DNA of 64,000 bases from contig NZ_CP036348.1 of the NCBI RefSeq assembly GCF_007753095.1, positions 7,355,411 through 7,419,410 of the forward strand. Direction: 5' to 3'. A program made the position numbers and the translations under genes. Position 1 is the first letter of the stretch; every line of letters begins with the position of its first letter. Positions 42,267 through 52,900 of this stretch are shown in pieces. The notes beneath the pieces were generated by a model, which searched no databases, had not been told where the DNA came from, and saw only the letters and a program-made list of their open reading frames with translations. The stretch is from Rosistilla carotiformis (GTDB lineage Bacteria > Planctomycetota > Planctomycetia > Pirellulales > Pirellulaceae).

Positions 42267-43082
42267 CGTCGCCTCCTTGGCGAAAGAGCAAACCACCGCG
42301 AACGATCTGAAAAAGAGAGTCTTCGACGCTCCTGCCAACTCATGCGTTGCGATTGGCAACGGTCAGAAGAATGGGCGGACACCAAGATGCGGTTGCCGCG
42401 AGCATCGACCTACAACGCGTCATTCATTGATGCATCTGTTCGCGCAGGCTATCACTTCACCATACAGTGGTTTTGATTCGACACAAGGCCTAACAAGACG
42501 AACCCTCCAACACTTTGATTCCTTTACGCAACTTCGTAAAACATGTTTCGTCCCCAATCGGCGTATTCTGATAGATCGATGTCGCCGCGCTGAAACAACC
42601 TGGGGGACCGTTGGCTACAGAGCCAGCCTTCGAGAGTGACTGCCTAGTCCGATTCGCTTCCCTTGTCTCAGCCGTGAACAACCATTGCCTGCAAGAGCTG
42701 CAAATGGGCCGCTTGGAGGCCGCCACGCCAAACGGCCCCGTTCGGGGCGACACTCGGGTCCGCTCAATACCGGCATTTCGGCGCCTCGTTCTTAAATGCC
42801 AAACATCCAGCAGATGCGAAGCCATGCATCGATTGCGGCAGGCTCACCCCAATATGTGGTAATCGCATCCCTCATCACTTTGGGGGTGGCGTACGTTTCG
42901 CGAACCAAAAAGCGGGTTCGGATACACGGATTCTCTCAGTTGCGCAGTCGGCACAACCGTCAATCGTTTTGAATCTGCGGCAGCCGCGTTCGAAATGCCG
43001 TGGTTCCATGCAAGATAGAGCCCCGGTGTTTGGATGTCCACGATATCCGGTGGTGGAGTGACGCGGGAACCGATTTAACTTG
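42267..43082. other. 816-bp divergent intergenic region before the polysaccharide operon
   Basis: No protein gene that I can support: the small frames here have scrambled composition. It separates the minus-strand GH130 cluster from the plus-strand polysaccharide/NRPS operon and should hold both promoters. Two short palindromes are visible: TTTACG-N6-CGTAAA at 42523-42540 and GCCCCGTTCGGGGC at 42735-42748. No convincing sigma-54 site was seen. Confidence 0.5.
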
Positions 43083-44642
43083 ATGAGTGACAAACTGCAA
43101 AACGCGACGATGCTGATGCCGCCGGATTCGGCGACCGCTGGTCCATCGCATGCGCAACCACCGCAGCGACACCCCGACGGTAGGTCTGCTGAGACAGGGT
43201 CCGACGCGTCGTCTAACGAGCGCCATCTTGGGTCGAGACTTCAAGGAACTCAAAAGCGTCTGTTCCGTGAGAGCGTCTGGGTCGTTGGTGGTCGGTTGTT
43301 GGGGATTGGAACCGCGATTGCAATCAACGTGGTGCTTGCCCGCGTGTTGCCTCCAGCCGACGTAGGTGTCTTCTTTCTGCTGGCCAGCATCTTAACTTTT
43401 GCTGGTTTCATGGCCATGTTTGGCCTCAACGCGGGCATGGTTCGATTCGTTTCCGAACGGATCGGTTTGAACGATGTTGCGGGAGCTCAAGCGGTACTGC
43501 GCCAAGGAACCAAGGTAGCCGTCGCGTCGATCCTGACGGGCAGTCTGATCTGTTGGGGTTTCCTGCATTTCGCCGGCGAACAGGTGTTTGGTGTCACCAA
43601 CCTCGCGGTGCTTGCCCCCTTGGTCGCTCTGAGCGTACTCGGATCAGCGACGATCCAGCTGGCCGCTAGTCTGCTTCGCAGCTTCCACGACTCACGATTG
43701 TCGATCCTTTTAACGGGCCAATTCGGCGGCCCGTTGTGCAATTTACTATTTATAGGATCAACCGTTGCCGTCAGTCGATGGATCGTTCCATCGTTGGAAC
43801 AAGTGATGGTGTTCTGCACGATCTCACTTTGCTTACTGATCCCCGTGGCGATCATCAGCGTTCAAAAAATCGCGCGATCACGGTTGGCAGAGATCGAACC
43901 AAGTAGCACGCCCTCCAGCCTGTTGCCGATGTCCACGTTGTTGATCGTCTGCTTGCCATTGATGCTCACGCAGGGGCTTTCCTATATCACCGGCCAAGCG
44001 GATATCTGGATTGGCGGGGCGATCGTCGATCACGAACAATTGGCACTTTACGCGGCGGCGCGGCGATTGATGTTGTTGATCGGGATGCCGATGCAACTGG
44101 TGAACCTGACCGTAATCGCATCGATCGCCGAACTGCGCGCTCAGGGACGCCTGCAAGATCTACAACGCATTCTACGCTCGGCGGCAACCTTCGCAGCGGT
44201 GGTCGCAATCGCTGTTTGCATTCCGATCATGATCTTCCCCGCACAGATTGCAGCGTTCATCTTTGGGCCGTTCTATGCGGACGGGGCGATGGTGTTGCGT
44301 ATCCTCTGTATCGGACAACTCGTCTTCGTTTGTGTCGGCGCGGCTGAACTCACCTTGATGATGTCGGGGCAACATATGAAAGCGTTGTCGATCAATATCT
44401 TCACTTCGATCAGCCTCTTCATCAGCGGCGTTTTGATGACTCAGCAATGGGGCATCGTGGGCTTGGCGATCGCTTGGACCTCCATCGTATCGTTGCAATG
44501 CATCGGCTTTTGTCTATCCGCCCGTTGGTCCGTGGGAGTCTGGACCGTCATGGACGTGCGGGTTTTGCGGACGGGGCGGGAAATTCTGGCCGCGGTTCGA
44601 GCGAAGTTCAAGAAAGCAAACAACATTGGTTCATTGGAATAA
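43083..44642 (+). CDS. Wzx-type polysaccharide flippase
   Basis: A 519-residue membrane protein of the MATE/MVF flippase superfamily. After a polar N terminus of ~60 residues come about 12-14 helices. The first, FRESVWVVGGRLLGIGTAI, and VLARVLPPADVGVFFLLASI are the standard opening of the polysaccharide-export (RfbX) family. An ATG at 43083 is used; a TTG one codon earlier is less likely. Role: moves lipid-linked oligosaccharide across the inner membrane. First gene of the polysaccharide operon. Confidence 0.88.
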   Translation: MSDKLQNATMLMPPDSATAGPSHAQPPQRHPDGRSAETGSDASSNERHLGSRLQGTQKRLFRESVWVVGGRLLGIGTAIAINVVLARVLPPADVGVFFLLASILTFAGFMAMFGLNAGMVRFVSERIGLNDVAGAQAVLRQGTKVAVASILTGSLICWGFLHFAGEQVFGVTNLAVLAPLVALSVLGSATIQLAASLLRSFHDSRLSILLTGQFGGPLCNLLFIGSTVAVSRWIVPSLEQVMVFCTISLCLLIPVAIISVQKIARSRLAEIEPSSTPSSLLPMSTLLIVCLPLMLTQGLSYITGQADIWIGGAIVDHEQLALYAAARRLMLLIGMPMQLVNLTVIASIAELRAQGRLQDLQRILRSAATFAAVVAIAVCIPIMIFPAQIAAFIFGPFYADGAMVLRILCIGQLVFVCVGAAELTLMMSGQHMKALSINIFTSISLFISGVLMTQQWGIVGLAIAWTSIVSLQCIGFCLSARWSVGVWTVMDVRVLRTGREILAAVRAKFKKANNIGSLE

Positions 44643-44652
44643 ACAAGTCCTA

Positions 44653-44668
44653 TTACGATGCATCGTAA
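44653..44668. promoter_or_regulatory. perfect 16-bp palindrome after wzx
   Basis: TTACGATGCATCGTAA is a perfect palindrome ten bases past the flippase stop codon and 130 bp before the polymerase start. The flanks extend it imperfectly. No T tract follows, so it is not a typical terminator; a protein-binding site is possible. Confidence 0.3.
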
Positions 44669-44798
44669 GAGCTTCGGCAGAACTCCAATGGGGTGATTCG
44701 CCTAAGCCACCGATGGTTCACCGATCACACAAATCTCGATAATCGTTTCCCAATCTATCCACAACTTCAGTACACTCTCGCGTCTCCGCTTCATCCTC

Positions 44799-46073
44799 AT
44801 GTCCACTGTCACGTTGCCAACCGAACCGACACAAACCAATGGAGTTGCCACCTTGGCGTCCATTGTTTGGCAACCGTGTTTGGTATTCATGCCGTTTCTG
44901 GCAATGGGCGGTCTGTTGTGGTTGTGCCCTTCGATGGAAGGGGCTGCCGGCTATCGGATTCGCGAAGAATTGTCGATGGGAAACCTGATGGTGCTTGTCG
45001 GATGGTACGGATGTATCTTTGCATGTGCCGCGATGGGGCAACGACTTGCCTTGTCGCTCCCTCGTCTCAATGTGATGGCACGCGACGCGTTTGATTCAAC
45101 CGTCTTCTACAAGGCACTCACCTGTCTGGCCTTTATTGGCGTGGCGGGTGCGTGGATGGCGGCGCTTCGTAACGGCGTCTCCGTAGTGGAATTGATCAAG
45201 ACGCAACAGTTCAACCTGCTGAAGGATTCTCTGTACGCGAACTACAACCACCTGTACACCTTGCGTTACACGACGTCGCTGGTGGGTGGATACGCGCTGT
45301 ACCGGCTGGTTTTCCTTCGCCAAGTCAATCGTTTGGACATCTTGAACCTGTGCTTGATGCTCGCCGCAACAGCGATCTCTGCGCGGATTTTGATTATCCA
45401 AGCGGTCATCTTTTCCGGTGGCTTGGCAATTCGATTCGATGACCTTCGCCGCGTGAAAACGCGAACGATCACGATCGCGGCGCTCGGGTTGGCGATCTGT
45501 ATTGTCGCCTTCACCTGGGTCCGCAGCGCTGGCAGCTACCGCGATTACTTTGGAGTCGAGAATCCCCTGGCAATGACCTTCTTGGAGATTCAGCGTTATG
45601 TTGGCGCACCGGTTCAAGCGAGCATGGGCGTGGCGCGGATGGCAGCCGAACAACCTTCGCGTGGTTCACTGGGGAACCTCATCAAATACACAACACCCAC
45701 CTTCCTACATCCCGATGCTTTAAAGGTTGAAGACAATTCCGGCGGCGTCGCCGCCCAGTGGTACCTTCACGATGTGGATATCGATGAAACACTTACAACC
45801 AACTCCGCATTTGTGGAGATGTACGGCGATCTAGGTTTTTGGGCGTTTCCCGTCGTCGCATGGGCCAGCTTTTTGATGGCCGCTGTTGGCAGCTACTTTT
45901 GGCGCGCCGATAACCTGCTGTGTCTGATCGGCTGCGTCGTACTGTACGGCTTCTTTGAACTGTGGCGAACGTTCTACTTCACCGCCGGTTCGTTCACCTT
46001 CATGATTCTTGCGGTGCTTGTCGCCGCCACCGCAGCCACGTTGATCAAACCCGTACCGAGGACGGCATCATGA
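44799..46073 (+). CDS. Wzy-like polysaccharide polymerase
   Basis: A 424-residue protein with about 11 membrane helices and a large external loop near residues 245-340 (RSAGSYRDYFGVENP...NSGGVAAQWYLHDVDID), with TNSAFVEMYGDLGFWAF just after. This layout and its place between a flippase and transferases fit an O-antigen/exopolysaccharide polymerase; such proteins are recognised by topology more than motif. The stop overlaps the next start (ATGA). Confidence 0.72.
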   Translation: MSTVTLPTEPTQTNGVATLASIVWQPCLVFMPFLAMGGLLWLCPSMEGAAGYRIREELSMGNLMVLVGWYGCIFACAAMGQRLALSLPRLNVMARDAFDSTVFYKALTCLAFIGVAGAWMAALRNGVSVVELIKTQQFNLLKDSLYANYNHLYTLRYTTSLVGGYALYRLVFLRQVNRLDILNLCLMLAATAISARILIIQAVIFSGGLAIRFDDLRRVKTRTITIAALGLAICIVAFTWVRSAGSYRDYFGVENPLAMTFLEIQRYVGAPVQASMGVARMAAEQPSRGSLGNLIKYTTPTFLHPDALKVEDNSGGVAAQWYLHDVDIDETLTTNSAFVEMYGDLGFWAFPVVAWASFLMAAVGSYFWRADNLLCLIGCVVLYGFFELWRTFYFTAGSFTFMILAVLVAATAATLIKPVPRTAS

Positions 46074-47131
46074 GCGCAAGTCGCAATCTCATTTACGATT
46101 CACGCTGGATCAGCCCGACCGGGATCGGACGGTTCGCCAGTGAATTAGGCGATCGACTGCCATGCCTGCATCACCAGGCGATCGGCGGTAGCCCGACCAG
46201 TCCCTTGGACTGTCTGCGGTTGGGTTGGATGCTGTGGAATACCGACCGCGCCTTTTTTTCGCCCGGCTTCAATGTGCCACTGACATCCCCGATGCTGGCG
46301 AAGCGATCGTTTGTGTTCACGATTCATGATTTGATCTATGTGAATCATCCCGCCGAAGCATCCCTCGCCAAACGACTGTATTGTCAACATGTGATCCGCC
46401 CCGCGGCGCGGCGTGCATACAAAGTTCTCACCGTCTCCGAATTCTCAAAACGCGAAATCGTCGACTGGGCGAGAATCGATCCCTCACAAATTGAAGTGGT
46501 CTACAACGGCGTTGGCAGCGCATTCACACACGCGGGTCCGAAACACGATCTCCATCGTCCCTATCTTCTGTACGTGGGAAACCAACGCCCGCACAAAAAC
46601 GTGGGTGGGCTGCTGCATGCCTTCGCACAAATTTGCGGCACCCGAGATGTCGATCTGGCGATCACCGGTCAAGCGACGGCGGAAACCGTCGCGACGATGG
46701 AAAAATTAGCGATCGCCGGACGCGTTCACTTTCTCGGAAAATTGTCCGACGACCAACTGGCCGCTGCCTACCGCGGCGCTCAAGCGACCGTCTTGGCCTC
46801 AGAATATGAAGGCTTTGGTTTACCCGTGATCGAATCGATGGCGTGTGGTACGCCGGTGGTCTGCAGCAACGTCACATCGTTACCCGAAGTGGCGGGAGAC
46901 GCCGCCGTGCTGGTTGAAACCCACCCGGACAGCATCGCCGCTGGGATCCGCCGCGTTCTCGAAGACCCCACATTGCAGCAAACATTGATCGCGGCGGGAC
47001 TGAACCGCGCCGCCGATTTCAGCTGGGAAGCGACGGCGGCCAAAGTGCTCCAGGTCCTTCAACCACTCACCGTTGCCGCGACGCAATCCGTCCCAACGCT
47101 TATTCAACCTCTGGAAGCTTCTGTGAAGTAA
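46070..47131 (+). CDS. GT4 glycosyltransferase (polysaccharide operon)
   Basis: A 353-residue GT-B glycosyltransferase starting at the ATG that overlaps the polymerase stop. Landmarks: YDSRWISPTGIGRFASEL, FTIHDLIYVNHP, VLTVSEFSKREIV, YVGNQRPHKNVGGLLHAFA, and ASEYEGFGLPVIESMACGTPVVCSN (the E-x7-E donor-site region). This is the mannosyltransferase-like branch of GT4. Acts at the cytoplasmic face on a lipid-linked acceptor. Sugar unknown. Confidence 0.9.
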   Translation: MSASRNLIYDSRWISPTGIGRFASELGDRLPCLHHQAIGGSPTSPLDCLRLGWMLWNTDRAFFSPGFNVPLTSPMLAKRSFVFTIHDLIYVNHPAEASLAKRLYCQHVIRPAARRAYKVLTVSEFSKREIVDWARIDPSQIEVVYNGVGSAFTHAGPKHDLHRPYLLYVGNQRPHKNVGGLLHAFAQICGTRDVDLAITGQATAETVATMEKLAIAGRVHFLGKLSDDQLAAAYRGAQATVLASEYEGFGLPVIESMACGTPVVCSNVTSLPEVAGDAAVLVETHPDSIAAGIRRVLEDPTLQQTLIAAGLNRAADFSWEATAAKVLQVLQPLTVAATQSVPTLIQPLEASVK

Positions 47132-47134
47132 CCC

Positions 47135-48361
47135 ATGAAAAAAATTGCACTGATTCATGAATGGCTAACCACCTACGCAGGCTCCGAGCGCGTGGTGGAA
47201 CAGATGCTGCTGCAGTACCCCGAATCGGATCTGTTTGCCGTCGCCAACATCTTGTCCGCCGAAGATCAGAAGTTCCTTCGCGGAAAAGAACCGACAACCA
47301 GCTTCATTCAAAAGTTGCCGTTTCTAAAGAAGTTCCTCCGCCACTATCTGCCCTTGATGCCGATGGCGGTGGAGCAGTGGGATCTGAGCGCATACGACGT
47401 CATCCTGTCATCGAATCATGCCGTTGCCAAAGGCGTGATCTGTGGTCCCGATCAACTGCATATCAGTTACGTTCACACACCGATCCGTTATGCCTGGGAG
47501 TTTCAGGCGCAGTACCTGCGTGAGTCGAAGCTGACCTGGGGCGTGCGGAGTCTGTTGACCCGAATGATCTTGCATTACATGCGACTGTGGGACAATGTCT
47601 CGTCGACCCGCGTGGACGCATTTGTGGCCAACAGTCAATTCATCGCGAACCGGATTCAGAAGTGCTATGGCCGCCAGGCGGAAGTCATCTATCCGCCGGT
47701 CGATGTCGATGCGTTCGCGCCCAGCTACAAGAAAGAAGACTACTACATCGCCGCCTCGCGTTTGGTTCCCTATAAACGGGTCGATCTGATCGTCGAAGCT
47801 TTCCGGTTAATGCCAGAACGCAAACTGTTGGTGGTGGGCGATGGACCGATGTACAAGACGCTCAAGGCAAACTGTCCGGCCAATGTGGAATTGATGGGCT
47901 ATCTGCCGCATGAACGGATGAGCCAATTGATGCAGGGGGCCAAGGCATTTGTGTTTGCCGCCGAAGAGGACTTTGGAATCACATCGGTCGAAGCCCAAGC
48001 TTGTGCGACGCCGGTGATCGCTTATGGTCGCGGGGGCAGCTTGGAAACCGTGGTCGAAGGAGTCACTGGATGCTTCTTTGAGGAGCAGATTCCACAAAGC
48101 GTGGCGGACGCCGTCGCTACCTTTGAGAATCACCAAGATCACTTTGATTTGAAGGCCACGCGACAACATGCCGAAGGCTTCCGACCCGAACGGTTCCGCG
48201 AAGAACTCGCAAATTTTGTCGACTCCCAGTGGGCGCAATTTGTCGTCAACCGTCGTCGGCGTCCTCAACAAACCTTTTCTAAAACGACCCCCGGTTCGTT
48301 GAATCTGCCAGTCGACAACGCGTCGAACTTGGTTAATCTCGCAGGAGTGTCAGCCCAATGA
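47135..48361 (+). CDS. GT4 glycosyltransferase, WbaZ-like
   Basis: A 408-residue GT-B enzyme. MKKIALIHEWLTTYAGSERV is the typical opening of the WbaZ/mannosyltransferase group, followed by SYVHTPIRYAWEFQ, FVANSQFIANRIQKCYGR, and ASRLVPYKRVDLIVEAF; the donor site is AEEDFGITSVEAQACATPVIAYG. The last ~50 residues are polar and probably flexible. Three bases separate it from the previous gene and its stop overlaps the next start, so it is within an operon. Confidence 0.9.
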   Translation: MKKIALIHEWLTTYAGSERVVEQMLLQYPESDLFAVANILSAEDQKFLRGKEPTTSFIQKLPFLKKFLRHYLPLMPMAVEQWDLSAYDVILSSNHAVAKGVICGPDQLHISYVHTPIRYAWEFQAQYLRESKLTWGVRSLLTRMILHYMRLWDNVSSTRVDAFVANSQFIANRIQKCYGRQAEVIYPPVDVDAFAPSYKKEDYYIAASRLVPYKRVDLIVEAFRLMPERKLLVVGDGPMYKTLKANCPANVELMGYLPHERMSQLMQGAKAFVFAAEEDFGITSVEAQACATPVIAYGRGGSLETVVEGVTGCFFEEQIPQSVADAVATFENHQDHFDLKATRQHAEGFRPERFREELANFVDSQWAQFVVNRRRRPQQTFSKTTPGSLNLPVDNASNLVNLAGVSAQ

Positions 48362-49896
48362 ATACTGAATCCCCCAACGCAGCAAACCCCCTAAATCTTG
48401 TCCAAGCCTGTTGGCAAAACAAGGGCAAGATGCTGATCGTCTTTGCTTTGGTGATGGTTGCCACCGTGGGCATTCTGGGCCAGTTGAAGCTGAAATACAC
48501 TTCGGAGGCTAAGTTATTCATTCGGCTGGGTAAAGAAACCATCGGTCTGGATCCTACCGCGACCGTCGGTCAAACGGTGTCGGTTCAAGAGGCACGTGAG
48601 AAAGAGATTCATTCGGTGCAATCGCTGGTCCACAGTCGGAACGTTTTGGAACGCGTGGTCGACAACGTGGGCATCGATCGCATCTTGGAGAAAACCGATG
48701 GGAAGGAAAAAAATTGGTTGCCGATCGATCTCGATTACATCAAATCGCTCAGCCCCGTCTACGTCGATAGTCCACGCGACACGGCGATCGCCAAGCTCGA
48801 AAAGCAACTGGTGACGTTCAACCCGCGCTCCACTGCAATCATTGGTTTGCGGTATGAAACGATCAGTCCCGAATTGGCTGCCGAGGTGCTTCAAGAAGTG
48901 ATCGAGTCCTCGATCGACGCACAGGTTCGCGTTCACCAATCCGCCGGATCCAACGACTTCTTCCTCTCACAAACCCGACAGCAAGCCGAAGAGGTCGCCA
49001 AACTGGAAGATGAACTGTTGCGGTTCAAAAACGAAACGGGCGTCTCCGAATTAACACAACATCGGCAACTCAAGATTGCACAGATCGCATCGCTGCAAGA
49101 TGCCTTGATGGACACGATCGCGAAGAGCGAAGCGGTAACTCGGGAAATCGAATCACGTACGCAAATGATATATGAACTGCCCGCCCGAGTCCGGTTGTCC
49201 GAAACCACCGGGTTGCCCAGCAGTGCCGCCCAAGGAATGCGAGAGCAACTGTATTCGTTACAAATGGTAGAAAACGAACTCGTTTCACGATACCAACCCG
49301 ATCACCCCAAAGTCCGGCAAACACGCGCTCAAATTGCCGCCGCGCAAGAAACACTGGAATCCGAACATGTCCTGACACAGGTCACGATGGGCGTGAATGA
49401 ATCGCGACGTGAAATGGAATCGGCATTGCTCAATCAACAAGCCATTGCGGACTCGTTGGCGGCGCGCAAGACGATCTTGACGCAACAGATTGCCGAACTG
49501 GGAGAAGAACTCAAAGAGATCAATCAAAGTGAAATTACGTTAGCGCAGATCTCACGCAAACTCGATTTGGCCCGCGCCAGTTATCAAGACTACGCCAAAC
49601 GCTCCGAACTCGCTCGGTTGGACGTGGCGTTGAGTTTGGGAAATCTGTCAAATCTCAGCGTTTTACAACAGCCTAGCGATTCCAAGATCCCCTCCAGCCC
49701 CAAAGTTGCCTTGACCCTGGTCATGGGCACGACGATCGCGATCTTCTTGAGTCTGTTTGTTGGCGTCGTCTCGCAATGGTGCGGCGCTCCATCCCACCAC
49801 ATGGCGACGACCAATGGCACAAATTCTGTGCTACCCTTGCGAGGGCTTCCATTTGCCGAAGCCGCAAACCGCTTCTTTTCCTTTCGATGGCTCTAA
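48358..49896 (+). CDS. polysaccharide chain-length/co-polymerase protein (GumC/Wzz type)
   Basis: A 512-residue inner-membrane protein. An N-terminal helix (KMLIVFALVMVATVGIL) is followed by a Wzz domain (YTSEAKLFIRLGKETIGLDPT), a long periplasmic coiled coil (residues ~170-410), and a second helix (VALTLVMGTTIAIFLSLF). There is no C-terminal Walker-type tyrosine-kinase domain, so a separate kinase, not in this window, would be needed if regulation is of the Wzc type. AGGAG precedes the start, which overlaps the previous stop. It sits 24 bp before the NRPS gene. Confidence 0.85.
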   Translation: MNTESPNAANPLNLVQACWQNKGKMLIVFALVMVATVGILGQLKLKYTSEAKLFIRLGKETIGLDPTATVGQTVSVQEAREKEIHSVQSLVHSRNVLERVVDNVGIDRILEKTDGKEKNWLPIDLDYIKSLSPVYVDSPRDTAIAKLEKQLVTFNPRSTAIIGLRYETISPELAAEVLQEVIESSIDAQVRVHQSAGSNDFFLSQTRQQAEEVAKLEDELLRFKNETGVSELTQHRQLKIAQIASLQDALMDTIAKSEAVTREIESRTQMIYELPARVRLSETTGLPSSAAQGMREQLYSLQMVENELVSRYQPDHPKVRQTRAQIAAAQETLESEHVLTQVTMGVNESRREMESALLNQQAIADSLAARKTILTQQIAELGEELKEINQSEITLAQISRKLDLARASYQDYAKRSELARLDVALSLGNLSNLSVLQQPSDSKIPSSPKVALTLVMGTTIAIFLSLFVGVVSQWCGAPSHHMATTNGTNSVLPLRGLPFAEAANRFFSFRWL

Positions 49897-49920
49897 CTTT
49901 TTGCGATTCGGAAGGGCACG

Positions 49921-52900
49921 ATGACAATGATCCAAAGAGGACTGCCAATGCACCCAACTCGAACCCTGAGGGATTCCGAGTCGCTTGGCAATGCGGTTGT
50001 TCCAACGCCAGCTCTGGGTACCTTGTCGTCGTGTTGTGCGCGTTTGTCGCCAGTCGAATATGACCAACTGGTCGACTTGTGGAATCGGACCGAACACCGC
50101 TGGGACGATGCGCCTTGCCTGCACGAGCTGTTCACGACCCAAAGCAAGCACACCCCCGATGCCATCGCAGTGATCCATGGCGATCTTCGATTGACCTATG
50201 CCGAATTGGAAGAACGCTCGCGACGGGTCGCCTGTCGGTTGATCGAATTGGGAGTCTCTCCAGGTGATCGGGTCGCGGTGGTCGCCGACGGGACACCCAA
50301 CGCCTACATCGGTTTGCTTGGCATCCTACGTGCTGGCGCAGCCTACCTTCCGATCGATCCCACGTTTCCCGCCGACCGCATCCGCTTCTTTTTCGAAGAC
50401 GCCGCGGTCCGGTTCGTCGTGGGAAATATCGATCCTGCAAGATTCGAAGACCATCCCGGGCTGACGTTCGTCCAGTGCGATGAACTGCCCACCGGCAATA
50501 TCGATTGTTTGCCCAGCGTCGCGCCAACCAACCTCGCCTATGTTCTGTTTACCTCCGGTTCTACAGGCAAGCCGAAGGGAGTCATGCTCAATCACCAGGG
50601 ACCGGTGAATACTGTTCGCGACATCAACTTGAGCTTCGATGTGCAAGCAACCGATCGCGTCTTGGCGTTGTCGGCCCTTGGCTTCGATCTGTCGGTCTAT
50701 GATCTGTTTGGAATGTTTGCCGCCGGCGCGGCGATTGTTCTACCGACCCCCGAACAATCGCGTGATCCCCACAGCTGGCGCAGGTTGATCGAACAACATC
50801 AGGTCACGATCTGGAACACGGTCCCGGCTTTGATGGATATGTTCGTCACGAGCTTAGACGCGTCGACCACTTTGCCCAGCCTGCGCCGCGTGATGCTCAG
50901 CGGCGACTGGATTCCCGTCTCGCTGCCCGACCGCATACGCCACGCAGCCCCCAAAGCGCATCTGTATTCGTTGGGCGGCAGCACCGAGGCATCGATCTGG
51001 ACGGTTCTATACCCGATCGATCGCGTCGATCCCGATTGGCGGAGCATTCCCTATGGCAAACCGCTCCGCAACCAACGCTGCTATGTCGTCGATGCCGAAC
51101 GAAAGTTGTGCAAGATCGGCGAGGTGGGTGAATTGTGTCTGGCAGGCGTTGGTGTCGCTCTAGGCTACGTGAATCGACCCGAATTGACACAAGAACGCTT
51201 CATTCCGGATCCCTTCTCTCCCGGAGACACTCTTTATTTAACCGGCGACCTGTGTCGTTACGGTGAAGATGGAAACCTTGAATTTCTGGGGCGGCAAGAT
51301 CATCAAGTCAAGATCCGCGGCTACCGAATCGGCCTCGGCGAGATCGATGCCGAAACGCAAAAGCTGCCCGCCGTTCGCGATGCGGTCGTCGTCGCCAGCG
51401 AAGAAGAGGCCGGTGCGCGATTGATCGCGTATGTGGTCTTTGAATCGGGACAACAGCTGACGCTCGAGGAATTGCAGACCCAGCTGGCGGCAAGTCTTCC
51501 AAAATATATGCTGCCCGCCGCCATGGTCCCGCTAGATCGATTGCCGCTGACCGCCAATGGCAAGATCGATCGCAAGGGTTTGCCCTCCCCGACGGCGACG
51601 CGAGAAGCGAGCCCGAAGCAGCAGCCCAGCAATCCCACCGAAGCGGCCGTCTGCGAGATCTTATCCGAACTGTTGCATCGCGATCCGATCGATCCGCGCG
51701 ATGGCTTCATCGCGCTGGGTGGAAATTCTTTGGTCGCCGTGGCGTTGGCCAGTCGGCTCAAAACCGTTTTCGGAATCCAGATCCCGTACTGGGATATCCT
51801 GGCCAATTCTCCCAACGCGATCCGACTGGCATCGCGGATCGAGACGCATCGCCAATCGCCGCAGCCAGTGGCCAGCACGCTCGTCGAAATCGGCAGCACG
51901 CCTCTCGATGAAGCTCCGTTGTCGTACCAACAGCAGCAGATCTGGGTCGAACATTTCCTGAAATCGAACCGCGCTCGATACAACATCCCCCTCGTGTACG
52001 ACCTTGTGGGAGAGGTCGATCTGTCGGCGCTTCAACAAGCGTTCACCTTGTTGATCGATCGCCACGCGATCCTGCGAACGCTCTATACACCAACCAGCTC
52101 CGGTTTAACGCAGCGGCCGATCGAGCCGACGCAGTTTACGGTGGAGTCGGTCGATCTGGGACAGATCGATTCGGCGACGCGGCAACAAACGATCGATGCG
52201 CAAACGCTGGCCTTTGTTTCGGAAGGCTTTGACCTCGACCATCAAATCCCGATCCGTGCGGCTCATTTTAAATTGAGCCCCAACCAATCGCGGATGGTCG
52301 TGTCGGTACATCACATCGCGTTCGATGGCCATTCGATCGATCTGTTGCATCGCGATCTGGCCAGCTTCTATCGAGCGATCGTCGATCGAAAAGGCCCAAC
52401 GCTCGCCGCGTTGCCCTACCAATACGCCAACTACGCGTTGGCGCAGCAGACAGCGGACGGTTCCGATCTGTTGGATGCCGACCGCGCGTACTGGCAACGT
52501 CAATTGTCGGGAGAATTGCCACAACTGGATCTGCCCCGCGACCCTTCCGACGCCGCGGAGTCCGAGGGGGATACGATCTCGTTGCAGATCGATCGCGATT
52601 TGCTGGACGCGGCGAGAAGGTATTCTTCCAATCGCCAATCGACCCTCTTCGTGACGCTGTTGGCTGCGATCAAGGCGACGCTGTTTCGGTATACGGGGCA
52701 ACAGGATCTGATCGTCGGATCGGCAGTCGCGGCGCGACCCGAGGCGGAGATGGAGGATCTGATCGGATATTTCATCAACGTGCTTCCGTTGCGAACTCAG
52801 TTTGCCGCCAGCGAATCGTTTGATGCGTTGCAAACGAAGGTCCGTGAAACGACCCTCTCGGCGATGGCGCATCAGAACTATCCGTTGGAGTTGATGAAGC

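Noticed and set aside
42490-42825. 111-codon minus-strand frame before the polysaccharide operon
   Set aside because: Arginine/serine/cysteine-rich with no hydrophobic pattern or ribosome-binding site; treated as intergenic.
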